A DNA stretch of 64,000 bases from Planctomycetota bacterium (GTDB taxonomy: Bacteria; Planctomycetota; Phycisphaerae; Phycisphaerales; UBA5793), in assembly GCA_963205185.1 (NCBI GenBank), contig CAUJHZ010000034.1, positions 1 through 64,000 of the forward strand, written 5' to 3'. Below the pieces are notes generated by a model, which was given only the letters and a program-made list of their open reading frames with translations, searched no databases and had not been told where the DNA came from. Below, in pieces: positions 1 to 7,492 of this stretch (positions are counted from its first letter, which is position 1; each line of letters opens with the position of its first letter). A program made the position numbers and the translations under genes.

Positions 1-1
1 G

Positions 2-262
2 GGCGCTGCCGCTGATCACTGGGCGGCGATCGCATTCAGCCATTCAACGGGATATTTCGTTCTGCCCAATGGCCCATGTGGCGGAACCGAGATCGGCCTC
101 TACTACGGCGGCGGATTCCGCGCGACGAGGCCATTCCGAACCGGGCCCGAAGGGCAAGGACAGTTCCACCCTCGCCTTGCATCGGGTGCATGTGGAGGAT
201 TCTTGCAGATGATTGTGTACGAAAGCCCGTGCACAACTAGCAACGTCGTGCAGATTCCGTAG
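2..262 (+). CDS. 3' end of a secreted protein with the shared C-terminal domain (partial)
   Basis: The window opens inside a gene; this frame is open from base 2 to the TAG at 260-262, giving the last 86 residues. They contain LPNGPCGGTEIGL, then ASGACGGFLQ, then a final CTTSNVVQIP. The same order (PNG-C-GT, then ACG-FLQ, then C-TSNV) is seen in the C-terminal domains of the genes ending at 31546 and 32642, so this is the tail of a related secreted protein. The four Cys could form two disulfides. The N-terminal part, and so the main function, lies outside the window. Confidence 0.8.
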   Translation, partial: GAAADHWAAIAFSHSTGYFVLPNGPCGGTEIGLYYGGGFRATRPFRTGPEGQGQFHPRLASGACGGFLQMIVYESPCTTSNVVQIP

Positions 263-369
263 GCTCAGTCATAGACCGGCGGGCAACACGGCCCACCGCA
301 TACCGCGTCGCCCGCCGGTCAGCGCTTCTCGCCGCACGACCACGTGCGATGCGGCAGCAACCGCTCGGC

Positions 370-1467
370 TCAGCGATCGTCCTTCGGCCCTGAGTTCGAC
401 TTCGATGCGCGACTCAGCAGGATCGCATCCACGGCCTGCATGGCCGCGTCCATCACGGCGGCGGCCTGGGCCGGGTTCACCATCAGCGGGTCGGGCACGA
501 TGTAGCGCACATCCGTCGGGAACGCATCCAACTGCTCGCGCGGCAGGATCGGGATGTTGTGTGAGTCGCTCTCGTTGAGCAGTTGCTGGCATTCGCTGCT
601 GAGCAGGTACTCGGCGAAGAGGCGGGCGTCGGCGTTGTCGGGCCGGCCGGCCACGAGGCTGACGGTGTTGGGGATGAAGAGCGTGCCGTGCCCGAGCCGG
701 TCGCCGTGGCGCGGATAGACGAGCGCGATCCGATGACCGTTGCGCTGCAGGGCCCAGACGTCATCGGTATCCGTCAAGGCGAGATCGGCCAGGCCCTGCG
801 CGACTTCGCGGGCGGCCTGTGAATTGCCTTTGACGATGCGGATGTCGTTGGCCTTGAGGGCTTCGAGGAATTCGGTGGCCTTGTCCGGGCCCCAGAGCAC
901 GAACCACGCGGCGACGTGCCCGCGCGTCGTGCCGTAGTTCGGATCGGCCATGACCACGCGGCCTTTGAAGCGCGGATCGGCCAGGTCGCGCCAGTAGCGC
1001 GGCGGGTCCTTGATGCGCTGCGGGTCGTAGGCGACGACGCGCGCGCGGGCGGCCAGGCCGTACCAGCGCCCCTGCGGATCGCGGAAGCTTGCGGGCCAGT
1101 TGCGCGTGGCTTCGCTCTCCCACGCCTGGAGCAGCCCCTCGTCGGCGAGTTTCTGCGTCAGAAAGACCTCGCTCGACCAGAACACATCGGCCTGCGGGTT
1201 GTCGCGCTCGGCGCGGAGGCGCTCGACGAGGCCGGTGGTCTTGGTGGCCTCGGAGTCGTAGCGCGGCAGGATGAGAATGTCAGGGTGCGCTGCGTTGAAC
1301 GCGGCGAAGATCTGCTCGGCGTACTGCTGATCGGCGCTGGTATAGACCACCACGGTGCGCTTGGCGGGCGGGCGGCTGCACGAAGCAGGGGCCAGGGCGC
1401 AGAGCAGCGCGATGACGAGCAGCGCCAGGCGGGAGGCGCATGACGGCGTGGGGACGCTCCTGTGCAC
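370..1467 (-). CDS. Fe(3+)-type ABC transporter substrate-binding lipoprotein
   Basis: This 365-residue protein begins at a GTG with a basic and hydrophobic leader and a lipobox-like LAPASC, giving a predicted lipid anchor at Cys30. The mature part starts TVVVYTSADQQYAEQIF, the usual opening of the iron(III)/2-aminoethylphosphonate class of periplasmic binding proteins (FbpA/FutA-like), and carries ADVFWSSEV, a hinge-strand VVMADPNYGTT and the LFAEYLLSSECQ stretch near the end. It would capture a ligand, probably ferric iron, for an inner-membrane permease. No permease is adjacent; the closest ABC ATPase is about 6 kb away at 7493-8611. Ligand identity is inferred from the family only. Confidence 0.85.
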   Translation of the reverse strand: MHRSVPTPSCASRLALLVIALLCALAPASCSRPPAKRTVVVYTSADQQYAEQIFAAFNAAHPDILILPRYDSEATKTTGLVERLRAERDNPQADVFWSSEVFLTQKLADEGLLQAWESEATRNWPASFRDPQGRWYGLAARARVVAYDPQRIKDPPRYWRDLADPRFKGRVVMADPNYGTTRGHVAAWFVLWGPDKATEFLEALKANDIRIVKGNSQAAREVAQGLADLALTDTDDVWALQRNGHRIALVYPRHGDRLGHGTLFIPNTVSLVAGRPDNADARLFAEYLLSSECQQLLNESDSHNIPILPREQLDAFPTDVRYIVPDPLMVNPAQAAAVMDAAMQAVDAILLSRASKSNSGPKDDR

Positions 1468-1510
1468 GCCGGATCATACGGTCCTGGCGGGGGGAGGGCA
1501 GCGGCGGCGG

Positions 1511-1756
1511 TCAGACGATCCAGCCGACGATGGTCAGCAGACCGATCCAGAACACGCAGCTCATGCCGACGACGATTCCTCCGGCGAGCCAGGCGGGGAA
1601 GAGGTCGATCGGCTCGGGCCCGGGCTGGAAGTCATCGTCGCCCTGGCCGCCGAATCCGGCGCGGACGGCGTCGTGGAGACAGTCCGCGAATTCGGGCGCG
1701 GCGCCGGCCGCCAGGCCGGACATTCGCGCAACGGGTTGGGTGGGAGAGAGATACAT
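1511..1756 (-). CDS. small hypothetical protein with one C-terminal membrane helix
   Basis: A short frame of about 81 residues starting at an ATG (1754-1756); an in-frame TTG nine bases upstream is less likely. The N-terminal two thirds are polar (PEFADCLHDAVRAGFGG, then an acidic GDDDFQPGPEP patch), and the last 30 residues form one hydrophobic segment ending LLTIVGWIV, suggesting a tail-anchored small membrane protein. No family is recognised. It sits alone between the binding-protein gene and the divergent glycosyltransferase, and may not be real. Confidence 0.4.
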   Translation of the reverse strand: MYLSPTQPVARMSGLAAGAAPEFADCLHDAVRAGFGGQGDDDFQPGPEPIDLFPAWLAGGIVVGMSCVFWIGLLTIVGWIV

Positions 1757-1916
1757 GTTGCTCAATTCAATTCGGCGCGATCGGGGCGTCGCTTAAGGTG
1801 CTTTCGAAACCGCACTGCCGATAATGAGCCTCGGGCGAAAACCCGAGCCGGCAGCCGGCGGCTATGCTGCGTTTCATGCCAGTGAGATGAATTTCATCGT
1901 GGACCGCGAAAACTCG

Positions 1917-3512
1917 ATGAGTCGTGGGTGGAGGCGCTGGTTCGCGATCGCGGCTGTCATGATCTGCGCGCTCGTCGCCGCGGCGCGCCTGACCGGACCG
2001 AGTGACCTGCACGACCAGACGCAGGAAAAGACCAGCGCCTACACGACTGATCTGGCTCTGCACGCGGGCGACTGGCGGCGGTGGGTGCTGCCGATGCAGC
2101 AGGGCGCCTATCCGGCCACGAAGCCGCCGCTGTACAACTGGCTCGCGACGCCGTTGGTGCAACTGACGCAGGGTCGATGGGAGTGGCCGCACCGTTTGCC
2201 GAGTCTGCTGGCGTACCTCGCGGTGTGCGCCGTGCTGTGGCGCCTTGGCGATCGCATCGATCCCAAGGGCCTGACCGGGCCGCTGGCCGCGATGATCCTC
2301 GCGTCGAACTACGCGTGGTTCAAACTCAGCGTCCTCGTGCGGCCGGACACGCTGCTGTCGATGTGGCTCGTGCTGGGCTGGATCGGCGCGACGGCGGTGG
2401 TCGGCAACGCGGCGGGCGCAGCAAAGCGCAACCGGTGGAGAGCGGTGATCTGGATCGCGTGCGCACTGGCGGCGCTGACCAAGGGTCCGCCGGCGCTGCT
2501 CATTCCGATGTTCATCGTCGTGCTCGGCTGGTTCACGGGCGAGCCGTGCAGCGGCGCTGCAGCGCGGCTTCGGCGCGCGGGCCGGGCGCTGCGGCAGAGC
2601 GGCGCGCTATGGGGCCTGCCGCTGGTGCTGGGCGTCACCGCGTGCTGGCTGGGCCTGGTGTGGTGGGTGAGTCCGGATCATCTCTACGACACGCTCATTC
2701 GCGAAGAGTTCGTCGATCGCGCGATGGGGACAGGCGCCGAGGGCGTCAAGCACGGGCCGTGGGATCTGATTCGAACGGCGTTGAACATGCCGCTGTACTT
2801 CGTGACGCGGTTCCTGCCGTGGTCGATCTTCTTCTTTGGGGCGCTCATCGACCTGCGGCGCGAGGGCGGCGACGAGCACTCTTGGCCCGATGCCGCGATG
2901 AACCCCGTGCACGAGTGGATGCGCAGCGGCGTAATTTACACGCTGCTCGTCGTCGTGGCGTTCACGGTCTCGGCGGGCAAGCGGGCGGATTACATCGCGT
3001 CGGCGTATGTCTCGGCGTCGCTGGTGACGGCGTGGTGCCTGACGCACCTGGGCTGGAGGCTCGCCGCCCGCCAGCCGGGGCTGGTGCTCGCCGTAGCGGC
3101 GCTCACCACGGCAGCGCTGATTGCGCACGAGCGAATCAATGGATATGCCGTGAAGTACCCCCTGGCGGAATCACTCCGGGACTTTGCGCGGCAGGTCCGG
3201 CCGGAGATCGAAGCCCAGCCGCATACATTGGAGTTCTATCGCACGGGCGTGGCGCCGCTGCAGGTGATGCTGCATCGCTCGCAGCCGGTGCTCGCTGCGC
3301 CGGCTGAACTCGTCGAGGCGATGCGGGGCCACGAGGGAGTCTGGCTGATCGTGGCCGATCGGGGCCTGGACGAGGTGCTCGAGCAGGCAAGGCTGCAGGA
3401 GTGGTCGCTCGATCTTCGGGCGAGTTCAACGCCGGCCAGAGGCAGCGAGGCGGCGGCGCCGCTGGAGATGCGCCTCTATCTCGTGCGGCAGGCGGTCGGC
3501 CGGGGGCGGTAG
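1917..3512 (+). CDS. ArnT-like integral membrane glycosyltransferase (GT83/PMT superfamily)
   Basis: A polytopic protein of about 531 residues. After a first helix (WFAIAAVMICALVAAARL) comes an acidic loop and then KPPLYNWL, the arrangement typical of ArnT/dolichyl-phosphate-mannose type transferases, which move a sugar from a polyprenyl-phosphate carrier onto lipid or protein on the periplasmic side. Further helices follow (RLPSLLAYLAVCAVLW, ALLIPMFIVVLGWF, VVVAFTVSAGKRADY), and the last 120 residues are a soluble tail. In-frame ATGs at 1824 and 1887 would add 31 or 10 residues; 1917 was chosen because it places a short basic tail directly before helix 1. Acceptor and sugar cannot be told. 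Confidence 0.8.
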   Translation: MSRGWRRWFAIAAVMICALVAAARLTGPSDLHDQTQEKTSAYTTDLALHAGDWRRWVLPMQQGAYPATKPPLYNWLATPLVQLTQGRWEWPHRLPSLLAYLAVCAVLWRLGDRIDPKGLTGPLAAMILASNYAWFKLSVLVRPDTLLSMWLVLGWIGATAVVGNAAGAAKRNRWRAVIWIACALAALTKGPPALLIPMFIVVLGWFTGEPCSGAAARLRRAGRALRQSGALWGLPLVLGVTACWLGLVWWVSPDHLYDTLIREEFVDRAMGTGAEGVKHGPWDLIRTALNMPLYFVTRFLPWSIFFFGALIDLRREGGDEHSWPDAAMNPVHEWMRSGVIYTLLVVVAFTVSAGKRADYIASAYVSASLVTAWCLTHLGWRLAARQPGLVLAVAALTTAALIAHERINGYAVKYPLAESLRDFARQVRPEIEAQPHTLEFYRTGVAPLQVMLHRSQPVLAAPAELVEAMRGHEGVWLIVADRGLDEVLEQARLQEWSLDLRASSTPARGSEAAAPLEMRLYLVRQAVGRGR

Positions 3513-3625
3513 CGCCGCGGCGTGCGGCGGACTTGAGGATTTCATGCCCGAGGCGGTGAACCTCCGATAAGTCCGACATCGGTCATCATGGTCGTGATCG
3601 ATGTCCGGGGCTCAAGGGGCTGCGC

Positions 3626-4990
3626 GTGCGAACCATCGCGATCATCAACCAGAAGGGCGGCTGCGGCAAGACCACGACCGCGATCAACCTCAGCGCCGCC
3701 GCAGCGCGCCGGGGCAAGCGGGTGCTGCTGATCGACCTCGACCCGCAGGGGCACTGCGCGCTGGGGCTGTCGGTGCCGGCGACATCGATCGAGAAGCAGA
3801 TCGGCGATGCGCTCATGGCCGATCTCAATCGCTCCTTCGACGCCACCGACCTGACATGGCAGGCGGGGGACAATCTTGATCTCATCCCCAGTTCGGTGCG
3901 GCTTGCGGCTCTCGAGGCGGTGAGCGGCGGGCTGTCGCGGCTGCCCGATCGGGACCGGCGCCTGGAGCAACTGCTCCGCTGGGTGGCGCCGCGCTATGAC
4001 CTGTGCGTTCTCGATTGCCCGCCGCACATCGGGCTGCTGACGTTCAACGCGCTGCGGGCCAGCAGCGAGATCATCGTGCCCGTCGAGACGAGTTACTTCG
4101 CGCTTCAGGGGGCGGAGAACCAGGTTCGCACGATCGACACGGTGGCGCGGCGGATCGGGCGGTCGCTCTCGGTGGTGCTGCTGCCGACGATGTTCGACGA
4201 AGCGGTGCGCCTGTCGCAGGAGATTCTCGAAGAACTCAAGCGGCGCTACGGCCAGAGCGTGGCGCCGATTACGATTCGCTTCTGCGCTTCGCTGCGCGAG
4301 GCGGCGAGTTTCGGTCAGCCGATCTTCGAGTATGCGCCCGACTCCACGGGCCGGCGTGACTATGAAGCGCTGGCGCAGTGGGTGGAGACCTATCGCCCGC
4401 CGCGACGTACTGAATTCGACGGGATTCCAGTTCACGCGCCGGCCGATCTCGGTTCGCCGGCGGTGGAGACGTGCATCGGGCCGATGTGGCCGCGGCCGAT
4501 CGCCGAAGGCGGTAATCGCGCCGCGGAACTGGCGCAGCGGGCTCGCTACCTGCTGCAGCGGCGCTGCGAGGCGCAGGCGAGCGAGCAGACGAGTCTGGCC
4601 GAGCCCGTGATGCGGCCGGCGCCCGTCGCGCCCGCGCCTGAGGCAGCGCCGATTCCTGCGGTCGAACTGGAGCGCCGGCCGGCGGCAACCGGGTGCCGCA
4701 TCAGGATGGTCTACCGCGCCGCGCACAGCGCCGAGCGCGTGTTCATCGCGGGCGACTTCAATCAGTGGACGCCGCAGGAAACGCCGATGCGATTCAACGA
4801 CTCGCAAGGGGAATTTGAGGCGTGGCTCACGCTGCCGCCGGGGCGCTATCGCTATCGCTTTGTCGTGGACGGGCACTGGATCATCGACCCGGATAATCCG
4901 CGCACCGAGCCGAGCGCTGCCGGGCAACTGCACAGTCTGCTCACCGTGGCGGAGGATGCTGCGGCGCCGGCGAGAGACCGGGCGGGATGA
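3626..4990 (+). CDS. ParA/MinD-family ATPase fused to a C-terminal CBM48 glycogen-binding domain
   Basis: 454 residues from a GTG start. Residues 1-257 are a ParA-type ATPase: deviant Walker A KGGCGKTTT (10-18), LLIDLDPQG (34-42) and a Walker B-like LCVLDCPPHIG. A Pro/Ala-rich linker (about 258-355) leads to residues 356-442, which read as an AMPK-beta/isoamylase-type CBM48 domain with VFIAGDFNQW, then PGRYRYRFVVDGHW and DPDNP. ParA ATPases dimerise on ATP and position cargo on nucleoid or membrane; CBM48 binds alpha-glucans. A fused protein could position glycogen granules or a polysaccharide enzyme, but that is inference. The next gene starts 22 bases downstream, so they probably form an operon. 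No ParB gene is seen. Confidence 0.85.
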   Translation: MRTIAIINQKGGCGKTTTAINLSAAAARRGKRVLLIDLDPQGHCALGLSVPATSIEKQIGDALMADLNRSFDATDLTWQAGDNLDLIPSSVRLAALEAVSGGLSRLPDRDRRLEQLLRWVAPRYDLCVLDCPPHIGLLTFNALRASSEIIVPVETSYFALQGAENQVRTIDTVARRIGRSLSVVLLPTMFDEAVRLSQEILEELKRRYGQSVAPITIRFCASLREAASFGQPIFEYAPDSTGRRDYEALAQWVETYRPPRRTEFDGIPVHAPADLGSPAVETCIGPMWPRPIAEGGNRAAELAQRARYLLQRRCEAQASEQTSLAEPVMRPAPVAPAPEAAPIPAVELERRPAATGCRIRMVYRAAHSAERVFIAGDFNQWTPQETPMRFNDSQGEFEAWLTLPPGRYRYRFVVDGHWIIDPDNPRTEPSAAGQLHSLLTVAEDAAAPARDRAG

Positions 4991-5012
4991 GCGAGCGGCC
5001 GCGACGGGCCAA

Positions 5013-6458
5013 ATGACCATGACGAACTCGAACGTGCCATACTCGCGCGACGCCTACGACGACCTGGCCGATCTTTTTTTGACGGATTCGCACTCGGCGT
5101 CGCCGCAGGCCGCGCGCGGCGAATCCGGCCCGGGTGAGCCGCTGCGCTTTCCCGCACGGACTGGCGCAGAAGGCGAAGCGAAGCACGAGTCGCGGCGGCC
5201 CAAGGCGCGGGGACGCCTGCTGGCGATGATGCGCGTCAACCTTCCCGTGATTGCAGGCCCGTGGCTGGAGCAGGCGGCGTCTGTTCTGGCGGCTGAACTC
5301 GGGCCGGTTGCGCTGCTTCGTGAGCGAGGCTCGCACGTGATGCTCGATCTCATCGCCGGCCGGGCAGGGCAGCAGGCCGTCTCGGCGCTGCGCTCGGATT
5401 CGGACCCGGCGACGACGCTCGAGTCGGCAGTGCGGCAACTGCGCGACGTGATGGCGTGCTGGGCGGTCGAGGCCCCGACGCCATCGGCATCCGGCGGGGT
5501 CGACTGGTCCCAGTTTGATGAAATTGTGCTGCTCACGGGGGCGGACGAAGCGGCGACGGTGGCCGCCTTTGCGCAGGTCAAGGCGCTGCAGGCCGCGGTG
5601 GAGGTCATGCCACGATTGTGCCTCATTGTGGTCGGCAGCGAGGATGATGCGGCCCGGCGAGCGGGCGGCCGCATCGCGCGGGCGTGCGAAGAGTCGCTCG
5701 GCTGCGATGTTGAATTGCGGGCGGTGGTGCGCCGCATGCAGCCGGTGCCGATGCGCCATCTCGGGCGGTTCGATCGCGTGCAGGGCAGCGCTGCGCTCAT
5801 CGCGCGCGTGCTGGTCGAAGCCGGCGCCGCGTCGCGGGCGGTGTCAGTTGAGGCGCCGGCAGCCGCGCGGGCGGAAGTCGTTCAAGGCGCGCCGCCGCGC
5901 GTGGCGCTGCGGCCTGCGGCTCTGAGAACCGAAGCCGTTGAAGCTCCCGCGGGCCGGCCGGCTGAACGACCTGTCGTCAAGGTCCCATTCTCAAACGAAC
6001 CGGCCGTTGCAGCCGCACGCGAGCGAAATCGAAGTGATGGCGCGACGGAGCGGGCCTGCTCCCGGTCGCAGCCGAGCGAACCGAGCGCAGCGCCAACCGT
6101 AACGCTGGTCTCTCTGCTCTCTGACCTGCGGCCGCTGGACGCGACGTGCCCGCGGGCGCCGGAGGTCGAACTCGCGTTCGATCAGCAGGGGCGGATGCAC
6201 GCTCTGGTCGAGGATGACGGCGACGCTTCGCTGCAGCGTCTGATTGCGGCCGGCGATTGGGCGTGCGAACACGGCGATCTGCTCAGGAAGCTGAATCCGT
6301 GGCTTTCAGCGAACGGCGAGGCATCGGCGGCGCCGGTGCTGCACCTTTTCACGGCCCGGCCGCGCGAGCGCCGGCTGCTCGCGGACGGCTCGATGCGCGT
6401 GCACATCCTGGTGCGCGATTCCGACGGCGCGGTGGTGACGCATCTCGATCTGAACTGA
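5013..6458 (+). CDS. hypothetical protein, possible P-loop-less ParA/MinD relative
   Basis: Start taken at ATG 5013, six bases before a second in-frame ATG, because the frame upstream overlaps the ParA-CBM48 gene. 481 residues. The polar N-terminus (1-70) is followed by RVNLPVIAGPWLEQA and PVALLRERGSHVMLDLI, whose spacing resembles the first strand, helix and second strand of a ParA fold but with no GKT loop. Later DEIVLLTGADEAATVAAFAQ resembles the MinD/FleN strand and helix that follow Walker B, then LCLIVVGSEDDAARRAGGRI. The last 200 residues are low-complexity then globular. The relation is judged by eye and uncertain; co-transcription with the ATPase supports a joint role. Confidence 0.7.
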   Translation: MTMTNSNVPYSRDAYDDLADLFLTDSHSASPQAARGESGPGEPLRFPARTGAEGEAKHESRRPKARGRLLAMMRVNLPVIAGPWLEQAASVLAAELGPVALLRERGSHVMLDLIAGRAGQQAVSALRSDSDPATTLESAVRQLRDVMACWAVEAPTPSASGGVDWSQFDEIVLLTGADEAATVAAFAQVKALQAAVEVMPRLCLIVVGSEDDAARRAGGRIARACEESLGCDVELRAVVRRMQPVPMRHLGRFDRVQGSAALIARVLVEAGAASRAVSVEAPAAARAEVVQGAPPRVALRPAALRTEAVEAPAGRPAERPVVKVPFSNEPAVAAARERNRSDGATERACSRSQPSEPSAAPTVTLVSLLSDLRPLDATCPRAPEVELAFDQQGRMHALVEDDGDASLQRLIAAGDWACEHGDLLRKLNPWLSANGEASAAPVLHLFTARPRERRLLADGSMRVHILVRDSDGAVVTHLDLN

Positions 6459-6480
6459 GCAGCCCGGCGCAATGCGCTGC

Positions 6481-6514
6481 AAAAAAGGAAGCGAGCCGCT
6501 CCGTCGAGAGCGGC
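6481..6514 (-). terminator. intrinsic terminator of the gene at 6540-7253
   Basis: Read on the minus strand, a 7-bp GC stem (6495-6501 with 6508-6514, loop of 6) is followed closely by TTCC and a run of six T (6486-6481). It lies about 25 bases after the stop at 6540. No T-run follows in the plus direction. Confidence 0.75.
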
Positions 6515-6539
6515 CCGCGCCGGTGGATGGTCGGTTCAA

Positions 6540-7253
6540 TTACTGGCGATTGATGCGGCCGTCGCGGACTTTGATCTTGTCGAAAATCATCTTTCGGCCT
6601 GCGCGCTCGTTCCCGGTTTCGATGGCGACCGCCTCGATGCCCTGGATGAAGGAGGCGCCGTCGAATTCCACAACGGAGCGCTGATCGAGCGAGATCTGAA
6701 GCCGACCATCCCCCCGGGCCGCCAGAACGAGCGTGTAGTTGTGGTTTGGCTCCCAAGTCATGTTGGGTATGGGCTCGTACGCACCGCCGCCCTGACCGTC
6801 CGGGACGAGCACGAAGATGCCGCCGCCGGCCGCGAACTTGACGCGCGTGACGACTCGGTTGTTTGTAACGTTCTTGGGTGTGACATACCACGTGACGTCA
6901 TTGCGATCAAAGCCCAGCAGCATGGTCATGACGTAGTCATCGCCCGTCGGCTGCGGAATGCTGGCGAAGACGGGACTGGAGACCAGCGTCTCGAACCCGA
7001 ACGCCGCGCCGCGCGAAGTGACGCTGACGCCGACTCTGCGGTCGCCCTGGCCCCAATACGCCACCGATGCCGTGCCGGGGATCGACTGCCAGCCGTGTTG
7101 ACCGTTGAGTTCGCCCAGCACGAAGGTGCGGGGAGCACTTGGATTGAGACTGAACGGCTCCTCGTAGTAAACCACGAGCGCCGCGTTGGCCGTAGAGGCC
7201 ACGAGTGCCACGAGGGCGGCGACGACAGCGGTGATGTGCGAATACCTGATCAT
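6540..7253 (-). CDS. secreted hypothetical protein, lectin-like fold possible
   Basis: 237 residues with a good ATG start preceded by GGAGAA. The leader ITAVVAALVALVASTANA ends in an AxA signal-peptidase I site at about residue 24. The mature protein alternates short hydrophobic strands (DYVMTMLLGFDRNDVTWYV, HNYTLVLAARGDGRLQISLD) in the way of concanavalin-like jelly-roll domains of planctomycetal secreted proteins. No catalytic motif, no Cys, and no shared Ser-Asn-Val tail. Single-gene unit with its own terminator. Confidence 0.7.
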   Translation of the reverse strand: MIRYSHITAVVAALVALVASTANAALVVYYEEPFSLNPSAPRTFVLGELNGQHGWQSIPGTASVAYWGQGDRRVGVSVTSRGAAFGFETLVSSPVFASIPQPTGDDYVMTMLLGFDRNDVTWYVTPKNVTNNRVVTRVKFAAGGGIFVLVPDGQGGGAYEPIPNMTWEPNHNYTLVLAARGDGRLQISLDQRSVVEFDGASFIQGIEAVAIETGNERAGRKMIFDKIKVRDGRINRQ

Positions 7254-7341
7254 CTTGCGTTCTCCACTTCTGTGACTGTGGCGCGCCCCTCTCGACGCGC
7301 TGCAACCCCCGATTGAACACGCCGACGGCGCGTTACCTGAG

Positions 7342-7362
7342 CCGATGCGGGTGGCGCATCGG
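7342..7362. other. perfect 8-bp hairpin downstream of the ABC ATPase gene
   Basis: The arms 7342-7349 and 7355-7362 are exact inverted repeats with a 5-base loop. It lies 131 bases beyond the stop of the gene at 7493 (minus strand) and 89 bases upstream of the gene starting at 7253. No T-run follows on either strand, so it may be a transcript-end stem or a binding site. Confidence 0.35.
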
Positions 7363-7492
7363 GTGATAGACCGGCCCTTCAGTAGACCCCGCCGCCGCGG
7401 AAATGCAAGCCGCAGCGGCAGATTTGCGGCGGATCACGCGCTTTTCCCTGCGTTTTCCGCAGATCCTGCCGTGTCTTACCAGATCATATACG

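Noticed and set aside
3542-5020. A 492-codon open frame on the minus strand opposite the ParA-CBM48 gene
   Set aside because: Arg-rich antisense shadow with no family features, while the plus strand has an intact ATPase.
3626-6458. Chromosome-partition (parABS) or replication-origin locus
   Set aside because: Only a ParA-type ATPase is present; no ParB gene, parS-like palindromes, DnaA gene or DnaA boxes were seen.
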